A DNA stretch of 40,028 nucleotides from contig NZ_LDTF01000070.1 in the NCBI RefSeq assembly GCF_001477495.1, positions 1 to 40,028 of the forward strand, read 5' to 3'. Within the stretch, counting starts at the first letter, position 1. Each line of letters begins with the position of its first letter. This document shows, piece after piece, positions 7,692 to 17,041 of this stretch. A program made the position numbers and the translations under genes. The notes below the pieces were generated by a model. It made no database searches. It saw only the letters and a list, made by a program, of their open reading frames with translations, and was not told the DNA's origin. This DNA comes from Sphingomonas yabuuchiae (lineage in GTDB: Bacteria; Pseudomonadota; Alphaproteobacteria; Sphingomonadales; Sphingomonadaceae).

Positions 7692-8656
7692 CCCCTCCGG
7701 CGGATGCCGCCGCCTTTCTGACGACGCTGGGATGGGAGGGGGCGGTGATCGCCCCGCTCGCCGGAGACGCCTCGTTCCGCCGTTATTTCCGGGTGACGCT
7801 GGGGACACGCCGCGCCGTCCTGATGGACGCGCCGCCGCCGCATGAGGACCCGCGCCCCTTCATCGCCATCGCGCGCTGGCTGCTGGCCAAGGGTTTCGCC
7901 GCGCCCGCCATCCTGGGCGCGGACGAGGAACGCGGCCTGGTCCTGATCGAGGATTTCGGCGACGACCGGATGCGCGAGGCGATCGAGGCCGATCCCGATG
8001 CGACGGTGAAGCTGTACAGCGATGCGGTCGACCTGCTCGCCGCGCTGCGCAACCATGCGCCCGAGGGGCTGGCACCGTACGACATGGCCGTCCTGCACCG
8101 CGAGGCGGCGCTGCTGCCCGAATGGTACACGCCCGCCGTCGGGCTGAACGTCGATGTCGAGGGCTATCGCGCCGCCTGGGATCAGGTGTTCGCCCATGCG
8201 CTGACGGACAAGCCCGTCACCGTGCTGCGCGATTATCATGTCGAAAACCTGATGCTCGTCGGGCCGAAGCGGACGCTGGGCCTGCTCGACTTTCAGGACG
8301 CGCTGGCCGGGCATCCCGCCTATGACCTCGTCTCACTGCTTCAGGATGCGCGGCGCGATGTCGAGCCCTCGATCGAAGAGGCGATGCTCAAGCGCTATCT
8401 GGCCGCGACCGGCGAAGACGATGCCTTCCTGAACGCCTATCACGTGCTGGGCGCGCAGCGGAACGCCAAGATCATCGGCATCTTCACCCGCCTGTGGAAG
8501 CGCGACGGCAAGCCGCGTTATGCCGCGCTGTGCCCGCGTGTCTGGGCCTATCTGGAGCGTGACCTGTCGCAGCCGGTGCTGGCGCCCGTGGCCGCCTGGT
8601 TCGACGACAACGTGCCGCCCGAACTGCGCGGCGATCCGAAGGTGCTGTCCGTATGA
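7679..8656 (+). CDS. amgK: Anomeric MurNAc/GlcNAc kinase, aminoglycoside-phosphotransferase fold
   Basis: Product of 325 residues. AmgK phosphorylates the anomeric carbon of N-acetylmuramate (and GlcNAc) recovered from cell-wall turnover, which bypasses de novo UDP-MurNAc synthesis. Visible are the N-terminal LAGDASFRRYFRV strand (nucleotide loop), the phosphotransferase signature DYHVENLML with catalytic Asp185 and Asn190, and the metal-binding LLDFQDA (Asp204, Asp207) followed by GHPAYDLVSLLQDAR. The frame is open from 7589, but ATG 7679 gives the usual N-terminus and a 13-base overlap with tsaE. The adjacent nucleotidyltransferase is the next enzyme of the same route, which strongly supports AmgK over a generic phosphotransferase. 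Substrate specificity is inferred from family and neighbour. Confidence 0.88.
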   Translation: MADMTPPADAAAFLTTLGWEGAVIAPLAGDASFRRYFRVTLGTRRAVLMDAPPPHEDPRPFIAIARWLLAKGFAAPAILGADEERGLVLIEDFGDDRMREAIEADPDATVKLYSDAVDLLAALRNHAPEGLAPYDMAVLHREAALLPEWYTPAVGLNVDVEGYRAAWDQVFAHALTDKPVTVLRDYHVENLMLVGPKRTLGLLDFQDALAGHPAYDLVSLLQDARRDVEPSIEEAMLKRYLAATGEDDAFLNAYHVLGAQRNAKIIGIFTRLWKRDGKPRYAALCPRVWAYLERDLSQPVLAPVAAWFDDNVPPELRGDPKVLSV

Positions 8657-9408
8657 CCCGGCAACTCTCGCTGCGTCCCACGCCTTCGGGCCAGGTACCG
8701 CGCACCGCGATGGTCATGGCGGCGGGGCTGGGCAAGCGGATGCGTCCGCTGACGGCCACGCGCCCCAAGCCGCTGGTGTCGGTGGCGGGCAAGCCGCTGA
8801 TCGATCATGTCTTCGACCGGCTGGTCGCCGCTGGGGTCGAGCGCGCGGTGGTCAATGTCCACTACCTCGCCGATCAGCTCGAGGCACATCTGAAGGATCG
8901 CTTTCCGGGGATCGAGGTCATCATCTCGGACGAGCGTGAGCAATTGCTCGAAACCGGCGGCGGGCTGGTCAAGGCCAGGCCGCTGCTGGGGGACGATCCG
9001 ATTCTGGTCGTCAACAGCGACAATCTGTGGATCGACGGGCCGGTCGACGCGATCCGCCTGCTTGCCTCGCGCTGGGACACGGGCGTCATGGATGCGCTCC
9101 TGCTGATGGTGCCGCTCGCACGGGCGCATAATCATAACGGACAGGGCGACTTTTACCTCGGAGCCGATGGCCGGATCACCGCGCGGCGTCAGCGCGGCCG
9201 GGTCGCGCCCTTTTCCTATACCGGCTTGCAGATCCTGCATCCCCGCCTGATCGCGGACGCACCCGAGGGGCCGTTCTCAACCAACCTCTTCTGGAACCGG
9301 GCGATCGAGGCGGGGCGTGCCTTTGGCCAAGTGCATCAGGGTCTGTGGTTCGATGTCGGCACCCCGCGCGCCATCCCGCAGACGGAGCTGATCCTCGCGG
9401 ATGGGTGA
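8653..9408 (+). CDS. murU: N-acetylmuramate-1-phosphate uridylyltransferase (MurU-type)
   Basis: Product of 251 residues of the sugar-nucleotidyltransferase family. MurU converts MurNAc-1-phosphate and UTP to UDP-MurNAc, the second step of the anomeric recycling route. The signature MAAGLGKRMRPLT is at 22-34, followed by TRPKPLVSVAGKP (Lys39 binds the nucleotide phosphates). TGGGLVKA and NSDN (121-124, Asp123 binding metal) are present, as are FSYTGLQIL and the C-terminal WFDVGTP. It starts at ATG 8653, overlapping the amgK stop by four bases (ATGA); Met20 is an alternative start without such coupling. It ends inside the start of addB. Family assignment is certain; MurNAc-1-P specificity rests on the amgK linkage. 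Confidence 0.9.
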   Translation: MTRQLSLRPTPSGQVPRTAMVMAAGLGKRMRPLTATRPKPLVSVAGKPLIDHVFDRLVAAGVERAVVNVHYLADQLEAHLKDRFPGIEVIISDEREQLLETGGGLVKARPLLGDDPILVVNSDNLWIDGPVDAIRLLASRWDTGVMDALLLMVPLARAHNHNGQGDFYLGADGRITARRQRGRVAPFSYTGLQILHPRLIADAPEGPFSTNLFWNRAIEAGRAFGQVHQGLWFDVGTPRAIPQTELILADG

Positions 9409-12355
9409 GCCACGCCGCCCGAGGCTGCACACCATTCCGGCGCATCGCGGGTTTGCCGACGCGCTGGTCGCCGGACTGATGCGACGCAGCGGGGGCGACC
9501 CGCTGACGCTGGCGCAGGGCATGATCCTGTTGCCGACCAATCGCGGTGTCCGTGCGGTGACCGAGGCGTTCGTCCGGGCGAGCGGCGGCGGCCTGATCCT
9601 GCCGCGCATGGTGGCGCTGGGCGATCCCGAACTTGGAGAGGCAGCAGGCTCGGCGCTCGATCCCGCCGATGCCGAAGCCCCGCCGCCGCCCGCCATCGCG
9701 CCGTCGGCCCGCCGGATGATTCTAGCGCGGCTGGTCGAGCAGGAGCGGCAGCGGGCGGGCCAGCCGGTGACGGCGGCCGAGGCCGTTCGGCTAGCGGGCG
9801 ATCTCGCCCGCACGCTGGACCAGATGCTGGTCGAAGAAGTCGATCCGGCCGAACTCGCCGCGCTCGATCTGGGTCCCGAGCTGACCGAGCATTGGCAGTC
9901 GGCGCTGGCGACCTTCTCGGTGGTGCTCGACCGCTGGCCCGCCGCACTGGAGCGGATGGGACGGATCGATGCGGCGAAGCGGCGCACCCTGCTGCTCGAC
10001 CGGACCGCCAAGCGCTGGGCCCAGGCGCAGCCCGCCGGGTTCGTGTGTGCGGCGGGTGTCACCGATACCGCGCCTGCCGTCGCACGGCTGCTGCGCTGCG
10101 TGTCGGAGATGCCGGGCGGCTCGGTGGTGTTCGCCGGGCTGGACCTGACCATGCCCGACGAGGAATGGGATGCGCTGGGCCCCCACAAATCCGACCCCGA
10201 GACGGGCCGTACCCGCCGCTCGATCGAGACGCATCCGCAATATGCGTTGAAACTGCTGCTCGACCGGATGGGTGTCGGGCGCGGCGAGGTGACGGTCTGG
10301 CGCGGGGGCGGCGATTATGATGCGGGCGCGGCGCGGGGCCGCGCCATCGCCAACGCCATGGCACCGGCCGATTTCACCGGCAAATGGACCGACCTGCCCG
10401 CCGAGGACCGGCGGCTGTCGGGTGTCTCCACCATCGAACTCGCCACCCCCGCCGAAGAGGCGCAGGCCATTGCGCTGGCCCTGCGCGAGGCGATCGAGGA
10501 GTCGGGGCGCACCGCCGCGCTCGTTACTCCCGATCGCGCGCTGGCGCGGCGCGTGGCGGCGCATTGTCGGCGCTGGAATATCCTGATCGACGACACGGCG
10601 GGGCGGCCGCTGTCGATCCTGTTGCCGGGCACCTTCCTGCTGCAACTGGCCGAAGCGGCGGCGCAGCACTTCGCACCATTGCCGCTCCTCGCCCTGCTCA
10701 AGCACCCGCTGATCCGGGGCGAGATGGAGCGGGTGGAATGGCTCGACGGCGTGCGCGCGCTCGACCGGGCACTTCGAGGGCCGCGTCCCGCGCCGGGCCT
10801 GGACGGCATCGCCGCGCATATCGCCGACAAGCCGACTGCCACCGCCTTTTGGGCCAAGGCTGCGCCGATGCTGGAGGCGGTCGGACGGACATTCGGCGAC
10901 GGGCCGCAGGGATTGCGCAGCCTGCTCGCCTGTCTGCGCGAGTGCGGGCAGACATTGTGCGGCGACGCGCTATGGACCGGGCCGGCGGGTCGCGCGGCGG
11001 CCGAGTTTCTAGCGGGTTACGAAGAAGAGGCCGACCATGGTCCGGCGCGTGTCGATCCCGCCGAGCTACCCGCGCTTCTTCGCAGCCTGTTCGACGAGAT
11101 CGCCATCCGCGCCATCCCGCGTGAAGGCCAGCATCCGCGCCTAGCCATTTACGGTCCGATCGAGGCGCGTCTCCAGACCGCCGACCTGATGATCGCGGGC
11201 GGTTTGAACGAGGGTGTCTGGCCGGGCCGCCCCGCGCCCGACCCGTGGCTGGCACCGCGTATCCGCTCGCTATTGGGGCTGGTCGGGCTGGAGCAGCGGA
11301 TCGGCATCGCCGCGCACGATTTGGCACAGGCGATGGGCGCGCCGCGCGCGATCCTGACCCGCGCGCGTCGCGATGCGAGCGGGCCGACCTTGGCCTCGCG
11401 CTTCTGGTTGCGGCTTCAGGCGATGGCGGGCGATCGGTTCGAGGCGCATCCGAGCCTGGCCGCTTGGGCAGTCGAACTGGATCAACCCAGAGGTCATTAT
11501 CCCGCGACACGACCAGAACCGTCGCCGCCCGCCGCGCTGCGCCCCACCACCATTTCAGTGACCGAGGTCGATCGGCTCAAGGCCGACCCCTATGCCTTCT
11601 ACGCCCGCCGGGTGCTGCGCCTGTCGCCGCTCGATCCGGTCGATGCCGATCCCAGTGCGGCGTGGCGCGGCACCGCGGTCCACGACATCCTGGAGATGTG
11701 GTGGAAGGAGGACGCTTGCAACGTCGAGGCGCTTCGTCCTCGCGCGCTGGCGATGCTGCGCGACCAGCGGACCCATCCGATGATGCGCGCGCTGTGGCAG
11801 CCCCGGCTCATCGAGGCGATCGACTGGATCGCCGCCGAGGTCGCCGTCAAGGCAGGCGAAGGCCGCCATGTCCTGAGCGCCGAGGGCAAGGGCGAGGCCA
11901 AGCTGGCGGGCGTGACGCTGACCGGGCGGTTCGACCGGATCGACAAGGATGCCGACGGATCGCTGGTGGTGATCGACTATAAGACTGGCAAGCCGCCGTC
12001 GACGACCGCCGTGCGCGAGGGGTTCAGTCTTCAGCTCGGCCTGCTCGGCCTGATCGCCGAACGGGGCGGGTTCGAGGGCGTGGCGGGCAAGGCGGGCGGG
12101 TTCGAATATTGGTCGCTGGGGCGCGGGCGCGAGGGGCTGGGCTATATCGCCACGCCGGTCGATCCCGATGGCAAGCGCGAACGCATCCGCACCGATGAGT
12201 TCGTCTCCATCGCGGCGGCGAACTTCGCCGAGGCGGCAGGCCAGTGGCTGACCGGCGATGCGCCGTTCACCGCGAAACTGGTGCCCGAATATGCGCCCTA
12301 TGCGGAATATGACCAGCTGATGCGGCGGGACGAATGGTATGGCCGTGATCGGTGA
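9401..12355 (+). CDS. addB: Double-strand break repair protein AddB
   Basis: Product of 984 residues. AddB is the RecB-nuclease-bearing, helicase-like partner of AddA in the complex that resects double-strand ends and loads RecA at Chi-like sites, the role of RecBCD in other bacteria. The N-terminal half is an inactive UvrD-like fold (ILLPTNRGVRAVTEAF near the start). The C-terminal third holds the nuclease core: WRGTAVHDILEMWW, GRFDRIDKDADG and VVIDYKTGKPPS with Asp859 and Lys861. Alphaproteobacterial AddB proteins are of this length. ATG 9401 overlaps the murU stop by eight bases. The addA gene follows immediately; its first plausible start codons lie within 50 bases of the addB stop. Confidence 0.95.
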   Translation: MGEPRRPRLHTIPAHRGFADALVAGLMRRSGGDPLTLAQGMILLPTNRGVRAVTEAFVRASGGGLILPRMVALGDPELGEAAGSALDPADAEAPPPPAIAPSARRMILARLVEQERQRAGQPVTAAEAVRLAGDLARTLDQMLVEEVDPAELAALDLGPELTEHWQSALATFSVVLDRWPAALERMGRIDAAKRRTLLLDRTAKRWAQAQPAGFVCAAGVTDTAPAVARLLRCVSEMPGGSVVFAGLDLTMPDEEWDALGPHKSDPETGRTRRSIETHPQYALKLLLDRMGVGRGEVTVWRGGGDYDAGAARGRAIANAMAPADFTGKWTDLPAEDRRLSGVSTIELATPAEEAQAIALALREAIEESGRTAALVTPDRALARRVAAHCRRWNILIDDTAGRPLSILLPGTFLLQLAEAAAQHFAPLPLLALLKHPLIRGEMERVEWLDGVRALDRALRGPRPAPGLDGIAAHIADKPTATAFWAKAAPMLEAVGRTFGDGPQGLRSLLACLRECGQTLCGDALWTGPAGRAAAEFLAGYEEEADHGPARVDPAELPALLRSLFDEIAIRAIPREGQHPRLAIYGPIEARLQTADLMIAGGLNEGVWPGRPAPDPWLAPRIRSLLGLVGLEQRIGIAAHDLAQAMGAPRAILTRARRDASGPTLASRFWLRLQAMAGDRFEAHPSLAAWAVELDQPRGHYPATRPEPSPPAALRPTTISVTEVDRLKADPYAFYARRVLRLSPLDPVDADPSAAWRGTAVHDILEMWWKEDACNVEALRPRALAMLRDQRTHPMMRALWQPRLIEAIDWIAAEVAVKAGEGRHVLSAEGKGEAKLAGVTLTGRFDRIDKDADGSLVVIDYKTGKPPSTTAVREGFSLQLGLLGLIAERGGFEGVAGKAGGFEYWSLGRGREGLGYIATPVDPDGKRERIRTDEFVSIAAANFAEAAGQWLTGDAPFTAKLVPEYAPYAEYDQLMRRDEWYGRDR

Positions 12356-12403
12356 TTGTGCAGCGATAGCGGATGGGGACGTCCGTCTGGGGAGCTTGTG
12401 CCA

Positions 12404-15400
12404 GTGAGCGCGCGTCCCATGGCCAATCTGCCGCCGTTGAAGGGCGCGCAGGCCGCCGCCAGCGACCCTGCCGCGCATGTCTGGCTGTCCGCCTCGGCGG
12501 GTACCGGCAAGACGCAGGTGCTGGCCGCGCGCGTGTTCCGCCTGCTGCTGCGCGGTGTCGCGCCCGAGGCGATCTTGTGCCTGACTTTCACCAAGGCGGG
12601 TGCGGCGGAGATGGCGCAGCGGATCAACGGCCGCCTCGCCGCCTGGGTGCGGATGCCCGAGACCGAGCTGTTCCGCGACCTGAAGGCGCTGGGCGAGACG
12701 CCGACGCCCGACCTCCGCGACCGGGCGCGGACGCTGTTCGCACGCGTGCTCGACGCGCCGGGCGGCGGGCTTCGCATCCAGACCATCCACGGCTTCTGCC
12801 AGGGGCTGCTCGCGGCCTTTCCGGTCGAGGCGGGCCTTGCGCCGGGCTTTCGCCCGCTGGAGGCGCGCGAGGAGGCGGTGTTGGCGCGTGAGGCTTTGGC
12901 GCGGATGCTCGAAACCGCCGAACGCGAGGGCCGTGTCGGCCCGGTCGAGACGGTCGGCGCGCTATCGCTGCGGCTGGGCGAGGGCGGGGCGGAATCCTTC
13001 CTCGCCGCCTGCGCCCGTGCGCCGGGTGCGCTGGAGGCATTGCCGACGGGCATCCAGCCCTGGCTCCGCCGCGCGCTCGACCTGCCCTCGGGCGATATCG
13101 ACGAGGCGATCGCCGAGGGTGTCGAGGAGATCGACGAGGACGCGGTCGTCCGGCTGGCGGCGGCGAACCGCGCCTGGGGCACCGCGACCGGCGACAAGGC
13201 AGCGGCGGTGCTGGAGCGCTGGATCGGCAGCGACCGGGCGGGGCGGGTGGCCATGCTCGAAGAGCTGATGGGCACGGTCTTCACCGCCAAGGGCGAGCCG
13301 CGCAAGGCATCCAAGAAGCTGACCGACGCCGATCCCGATTACGAGGACATGGCGCGCGAATTGGGAGAGGCTTGCCGCCACCTCCTCGGCCTGGCCGCGC
13401 GGGCGCGTCATGCCGATCTGCTCGCCGATGCGCTGACCGTGGGGCGTGACTATGCGCGCGCCTATACCCTGTCCAAGCGCGCGATCGGGGCGGTCGACTT
13501 CGATGACCTGATCCGCGCCACCGTCGAACTGCTGGAGCGGCCCGGCATCGGCGAATGGGTCCGCTACAAGCTCGACCAGGTGACCGAGCATGTCCTGATC
13601 GACGAGGCGCAGGACACCAATGCGCATCAATGGCGGATCGTCCGCGCGCTGGCCGACGAGTTCTTCGTCGGGCGCGGCCTCTATGCACCGTCCACCCGGA
13701 CGCTGTTCACGGTCGGCGACCATAAGCAGGCAATCTTCGGTTTCCAGGGCACCGACCCGATCAACTTCCAGGCGGCCGAGCTGCATTTCTCGCGCCGGGC
13801 GGAAGAGGTGGCGGGCGATGACGAATGGCCGCCCGAGGAACGCGGCCTGCCGTTCAACCAGCTGTCGCTGACCCACAGCTTCCGCTCGACCAAGCCGATC
13901 CTGGAGTTCGTCGATGCCGCAATCGAGGCGCTGGGTGAACCCGGCATGGGCATGGCAGGCGAGGTCGAACGCCATGCCAGCGAGGTGAAAGGCCCCGGCC
14001 GCGTCACGCTCTGGCCGCCGGTGGTGGCGGGCGGCAGCGACGAGGATGAGGAAGGCTGGATCGACGATGCGGTGCGCAAGGTCGCGACCGACATCGCGCG
14101 CGCCGTCCGTCGCTGGCTGGACGACGGCGTCATGCTGGAGAGCAAGGGCCGCAGGCTCGAGCCGCAGGACATCATGATCCTGGTCAAGCGGCGCGGCGAC
14201 CTCGCTTCGCTTATCGTCGCACGGCTCTATGCCGAGGGGGTGCCGGTGGCGGGTGTCGACCGGCTGCGGCTGAATGCGCCGCTGGCGGTGCAGGACCTGC
14301 TGGCGACGGTGCGGTTCGCCCTCCAGCCCGAGGATGACCTGTCGCTGGCGTCGCTGCTGGTGTCGCCGCTGATCGGCTGGTCGCAGGATCGGCTGATGAC
14401 GGCGGGGCACCGCGAGCGGGGATCGCTTTGGGCGCATCTGACGCGGACCCTGCCGCCCGAGGATCTCGCGCCCCTGCGCCAGATGCTGGCGCGGGCCGAT
14501 GTGTCGACGCCCTACCAGTTTCTGGAGGAGTTGCTGTCGGGGCCGCTTGATGGACGGCGCAAGCTGATCCGGCGGCTGGGCACCGAGGCGCGCGATCCGA
14601 TAGAGGAGCTGCTCAACGCCGCGCTGACCTTCGAAAGCACGACGACGCCTTCGCTCCAGCGTTTCCTCGACTGGTTCGATCGCGGCGATGTCGAGATCGT
14701 GCGCGATCCCTCGGCACCGCTTGACGCGGTGCGGGTGATGACCGCGCATGGGTCCAAGGGATTGCAGGCGCCGCTCGTCATCCTGGCCGACGCCACCGCC
14801 GATCCGACCGCGAGCCCCCGCTCGATCCTGCGCTGGACGCCCGAGCCGGGGGCCTTGCCGATCCCGGTCTTCCCGCCGCGCGCCGACGAACGGGGCGGGC
14901 CGCTGGATGCCGTGGCCGCCGAGATCGCCGCGCGCGAACTGGCCGAGCATTGGCGGCTCTTCTACGTCGCGGCGACGCGGGCGGAGGAGCAGTTGGTGGT
15001 CGGCGGGGCGCTTGGCAAGCGGGCGGCGGGCGTGCCGCCGATGCATAGCTGGTACGCGACCTGCGCCCGCGCGATGACCGCGCTGGGCGTGCCCGAGGTC
15101 GAGCCGGGTGACGGCCGGTCGCGCCAGTTCCTCGGCATCTTGCCACAACCGCCGGTCGCGGGTCGCACCGGCACCGTGATCGTGGCGACGGCGCGCGAGG
15201 AAACGCGGCTGCCCGACTGGGTTCATACTCCCGCGCCGCAGGAGTCGCGACCGCCGCGCCCGCTCGCACCGTCGCAGCTGGGCGAGGACATGGTCGCCGA
15301 TCCGCCCCCCACACCCGCCATGCGCGCCGCGGCCGAGCGGGGACGGTTGATCCACTGCCTGCTCGAACGCCTGCCACCGGTGGTGCCGGAGCAGCGGCGG

Positions 15401-15862
15401 GGGGCGGCCGAGCGCTGGCTTTCCCAAGCCGCAGGTGTCGAGGATGCCGCCCTGCGCTCCGACGTGACGGGTGCCGTGTTTGCGATCCTCGACGATCCGG
15501 CCTTTGCGCCGCTGTTCGGGCCCGGTTCGCTCGCCGAAGCGCCGATCGCCGCGACGCTGGCCAATGGGCTTGTCGTTTCGGGCCGGGTCGACCGGCTGCT
15601 GATCGGCGCGGAGGAGATTCGTCTGATCGACTATAAGACGGGGCGGCGCGCGCCCGGCGGAATCGACGATGTGCCCGCATTCCATCTGGCGCAAATGGCG
15701 GGTTATGCCGCCGCGCTGGAGGTGATCTTCCCGGGACGGCGGGTGTCGGTGGCGCTGCTCTATACGGCGGGGCCTCGCCTGATCACCGTGCCCGACGCAC
15801 TGCTGGCGGCGCACAAGCCCGGCTATCGCGACCGGGAGCAAAGCTTGGCGCTCGGTGGTTGA
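12404..15862 (+). CDS. addA: Double-strand break repair helicase-nuclease AddA
   Basis: Product of about 1,152 residues. This is the UvrD-type 3'-5' helicase and nuclease subunit of AddAB. Helicase motifs in order are Walker A SASAGTGKTQ (Lys36), Ia LTFTKAGAAEMAQRI, II LIDEAQDTNAHQWR, III VGDHKQAIFGFQGTDP, IV LTHSFRSTKPIL, V TAHGSKGLQAP and VI FYVAATRAEEQL. The C-terminal nuclease has RLIHCLLERLP, SGRVDRLL and LIDYKTGRRAP (Asp1076, Lys1078). The frame is open from the addB stop. I chose GTG 12404, nine bases after GGGGAG; GTG 12398 and ATG 12419 are close alternatives. It is paired with addB, and trxA follows after 52 bases. Confidence 0.94.
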   Translation: MSARPMANLPPLKGAQAAASDPAAHVWLSASAGTGKTQVLAARVFRLLLRGVAPEAILCLTFTKAGAAEMAQRINGRLAAWVRMPETELFRDLKALGETPTPDLRDRARTLFARVLDAPGGGLRIQTIHGFCQGLLAAFPVEAGLAPGFRPLEAREEAVLAREALARMLETAEREGRVGPVETVGALSLRLGEGGAESFLAACARAPGALEALPTGIQPWLRRALDLPSGDIDEAIAEGVEEIDEDAVVRLAAANRAWGTATGDKAAAVLERWIGSDRAGRVAMLEELMGTVFTAKGEPRKASKKLTDADPDYEDMARELGEACRHLLGLAARARHADLLADALTVGRDYARAYTLSKRAIGAVDFDDLIRATVELLERPGIGEWVRYKLDQVTEHVLIDEAQDTNAHQWRIVRALADEFFVGRGLYAPSTRTLFTVGDHKQAIFGFQGTDPINFQAAELHFSRRAEEVAGDDEWPPEERGLPFNQLSLTHSFRSTKPILEFVDAAIEALGEPGMGMAGEVERHASEVKGPGRVTLWPPVVAGGSDEDEEGWIDDAVRKVATDIARAVRRWLDDGVMLESKGRRLEPQDIMILVKRRGDLASLIVARLYAEGVPVAGVDRLRLNAPLAVQDLLATVRFALQPEDDLSLASLLVSPLIGWSQDRLMTAGHRERGSLWAHLTRTLPPEDLAPLRQMLARADVSTPYQFLEELLSGPLDGRRKLIRRLGTEARDPIEELLNAALTFESTTTPSLQRFLDWFDRGDVEIVRDPSAPLDAVRVMTAHGSKGLQAPLVILADATADPTASPRSILRWTPEPGALPIPVFPPRADERGGPLDAVAAEIAARELAEHWRLFYVAATRAEEQLVVGGALGKRAAGVPPMHSWYATCARAMTALGVPEVEPGDGRSRQFLGILPQPPVAGRTGTVIVATAREETRLPDWVHTPAPQESRPPRPLAPSQLGEDMVADPPPTPAMRAAAERGRLIHCLLERLPPVVPEQRRGAAERWLSQAAGVEDAALRSDVTGAVFAILDDPAFAPLFGPGSLAEAPIAATLANGLVVSGRVDRLLIGAEEIRLIDYKTGRRAPGGIDDVPAFHLAQMAGYAAALEVIFPGRRVSVALLYTAGPRLITVPDALLAAHKPGYRDREQSLALGG

Positions 15863-15914
15863 GCGACCGACCCGGGCGTCCTAGATGGATGACAATCCAA
15901 GGAGTATTGAGATT

Positions 15915-16235
15915 ATGGCAACCAAGCAGATCACCGACGCCAGCTTCGAAGCGGACGTCCTGAACTCCGACAAGCCGGTGCTGGTCGATTTCTGGGCCGA
16001 GTGGTGCGGACCGTGCAAGATGATCGGCCCGTCGCTGGAAGAGCTGTCCGAAGAACTGGGCGAGCAGGTGACGATCGCCAAGCTGAACATCGACGACAAT
16101 CCCGATGCGCCCGGCCGTTACGGCGTGCGCGGCATTCCGACGATGATCCTGTTCAAGGGTGGCGCGGCTGCCGCGACCAAGGTCGGCGCAGAGCCCAAGG
16201 GGCGGATCAAGGCCTGGCTGGAAGGCGCGCTGTAA
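15915..16235 (+). CDS. trxA: Thioredoxin
   Basis: Product of 106 residues, a standard thioredoxin that reduces disulfides in ribonucleotide reductase, peroxiredoxins and methionine sulfoxide reductase. The redox motif WCGPC is at 30-34 (Cys31, Cys34), inside VDFWAEWCGPCKMIGP. The cis-Pro motif is RGIPTMILFKGG. The frame is open to 15885, but ATG 15915 gives the canonical N-terminus with an AAGGAG Shine-Dalgarno. It is the last gene of the rightward run; a nested palindrome follows and could end transcription. Read-through from addA is possible because the gap is only 52 bases. Confidence 0.98.
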   Translation: MATKQITDASFEADVLNSDKPVLVDFWAEWCGPCKMIGPSLEELSEELGEQVTIAKLNIDDNPDAPGRYGVRGIPTMILFKGGAAAATKVGAEPKGRIKAWLEGAL

Positions 16236-16253
16236 GGTTTAGACGGTTCGGGA

Positions 16254-16411
16254 CGGTCTCGGTGAGACATCTTTCCCTCCCCTCGATCCCCTCCCGCTTG
16301 CGGGAGGGGAGGAAGAAAGAAGGCCGCTTCTAGAGCCTGCGCGCCCCGCTGGACACGCCCCTCCCGCAAGCGGGAGGGGATGGGGGAGGGCAGAAGGTCT
16401 CACCGAGACCG
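16254..16411. repeat. Nested intergenic palindromic repeat (REP/BIME-like)
   Basis: An outer perfect 15-bp inverted repeat (16254-16268 and 16397-16411, CGGTCTCGGTGAGAC and its complement) encloses two inner palindromes. CCCCTCCCGC-TT-GCGGGAGGGG is at 16288-16309 and the same with AA at 16358-16379, so the inner two are reverse complements of each other. It sits between the convergent trxA and GST genes and can form a cruciform or a long hairpin. Such CCCTCCCGC/GCGGGAGGG palindromes recur between genes of Sphingomonas genomes (established pattern, recalled rather than searched). It may serve as a bidirectional terminator or mRNA end. Confidence 0.85.
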
Positions 16412-16425
16412 CCGCCTATCATTGC

Positions 16426-17037
16426 TCAACTCAGCGGGATCATCACCACGTCGCGAAACGACGCACGCTCCTGCAATGCGGCGTACCACCGCTCCATATT
16501 CGGCCGCGAAGGCCGCTCGACGGGCAGCTGGAACCACGTATTGGCATAGGCTGCAACGGGAATATCGCCGATCCCGAACGCCTCGCCCGACAACCACTCC
16601 TGCCGGCCCAGCACCTCGTCCAGGATCGCCGACAGCCCGGCCGCCCGCGCCACGCTCCGCTCGACCAGCGCGGTGTCGCGTTGCTCCGGGGCCGTGCGGA
16701 CCATCTGGAAGAAGGTCGGCCGGATCGCATCGGCCCAGGTGAAGCCCCAGTCCATCCACCGCTCTGCCGAGGCGCGTGCCTGCGGATTCGAGGGGTAGAA
16801 AGCCTCTCCACCATGGTTCGCCGCCAGATAACGCAGGATGCTGTTCGACTCCCACAGGACGAAGTTGTCATCCTCGATGGTCGGGATCAGTGCATTGGGG
16901 TTGAGCGCGCGATACGCCTCATCCATCCCGAAGGGCCCGCCGACATCACGCCGGTCATAGGCCAGCCCCATCTCCTCGGCCAGCCAGACGACCTTCTTGA
17001 CGTTATGCGAGTTGATCCGGCCCCAGATGGTCAGCAT
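16426..17037 (-). CDS. Glutathione S-transferase family protein
   Basis: Product of 203 residues. An N-terminal thioredoxin-like domain (1-80) starts MLTIWGRINSHNVKKVVWLAEE, with the Asn/Ser active-site region at 9-12. The glutathione gamma-glutamyl site is in VLWESNSILRYLA, preceded by the cis-Pro motif ALIPTIED. The C-terminal helical domain runs to the end, including the WLSGEAFGIGDI helix-capping motif. The fold conjugates or uses glutathione; the substrate is unknown, as for most GSTs. The ATG at 17037 lies four bases after the argJ stop, so it is the second gene of an argJ-GST operon. It converges on trxA across the palindromic repeat. Confidence 0.92.
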   Translation of the reverse strand: MLTIWGRINSHNVKKVVWLAEEMGLAYDRRDVGGPFGMDEAYRALNPNALIPTIEDDNFVLWESNSILRYLAANHGGEAFYPSNPQARASAERWMDWGFTWADAIRPTFFQMVRTAPEQRDTALVERSVARAAGLSAILDEVLGRQEWLSGEAFGIGDIPVAAYANTWFQLPVERPSRPNMERWYAALQERASFRDVVMIPLS

Positions 17038-17041
17038 CGCA

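Noticed and set aside
12962..15841. 959-codon frame antisense to addA
   Set aside because: Same mirror-frame effect; Arg/Gln/His-rich translation with no domain.
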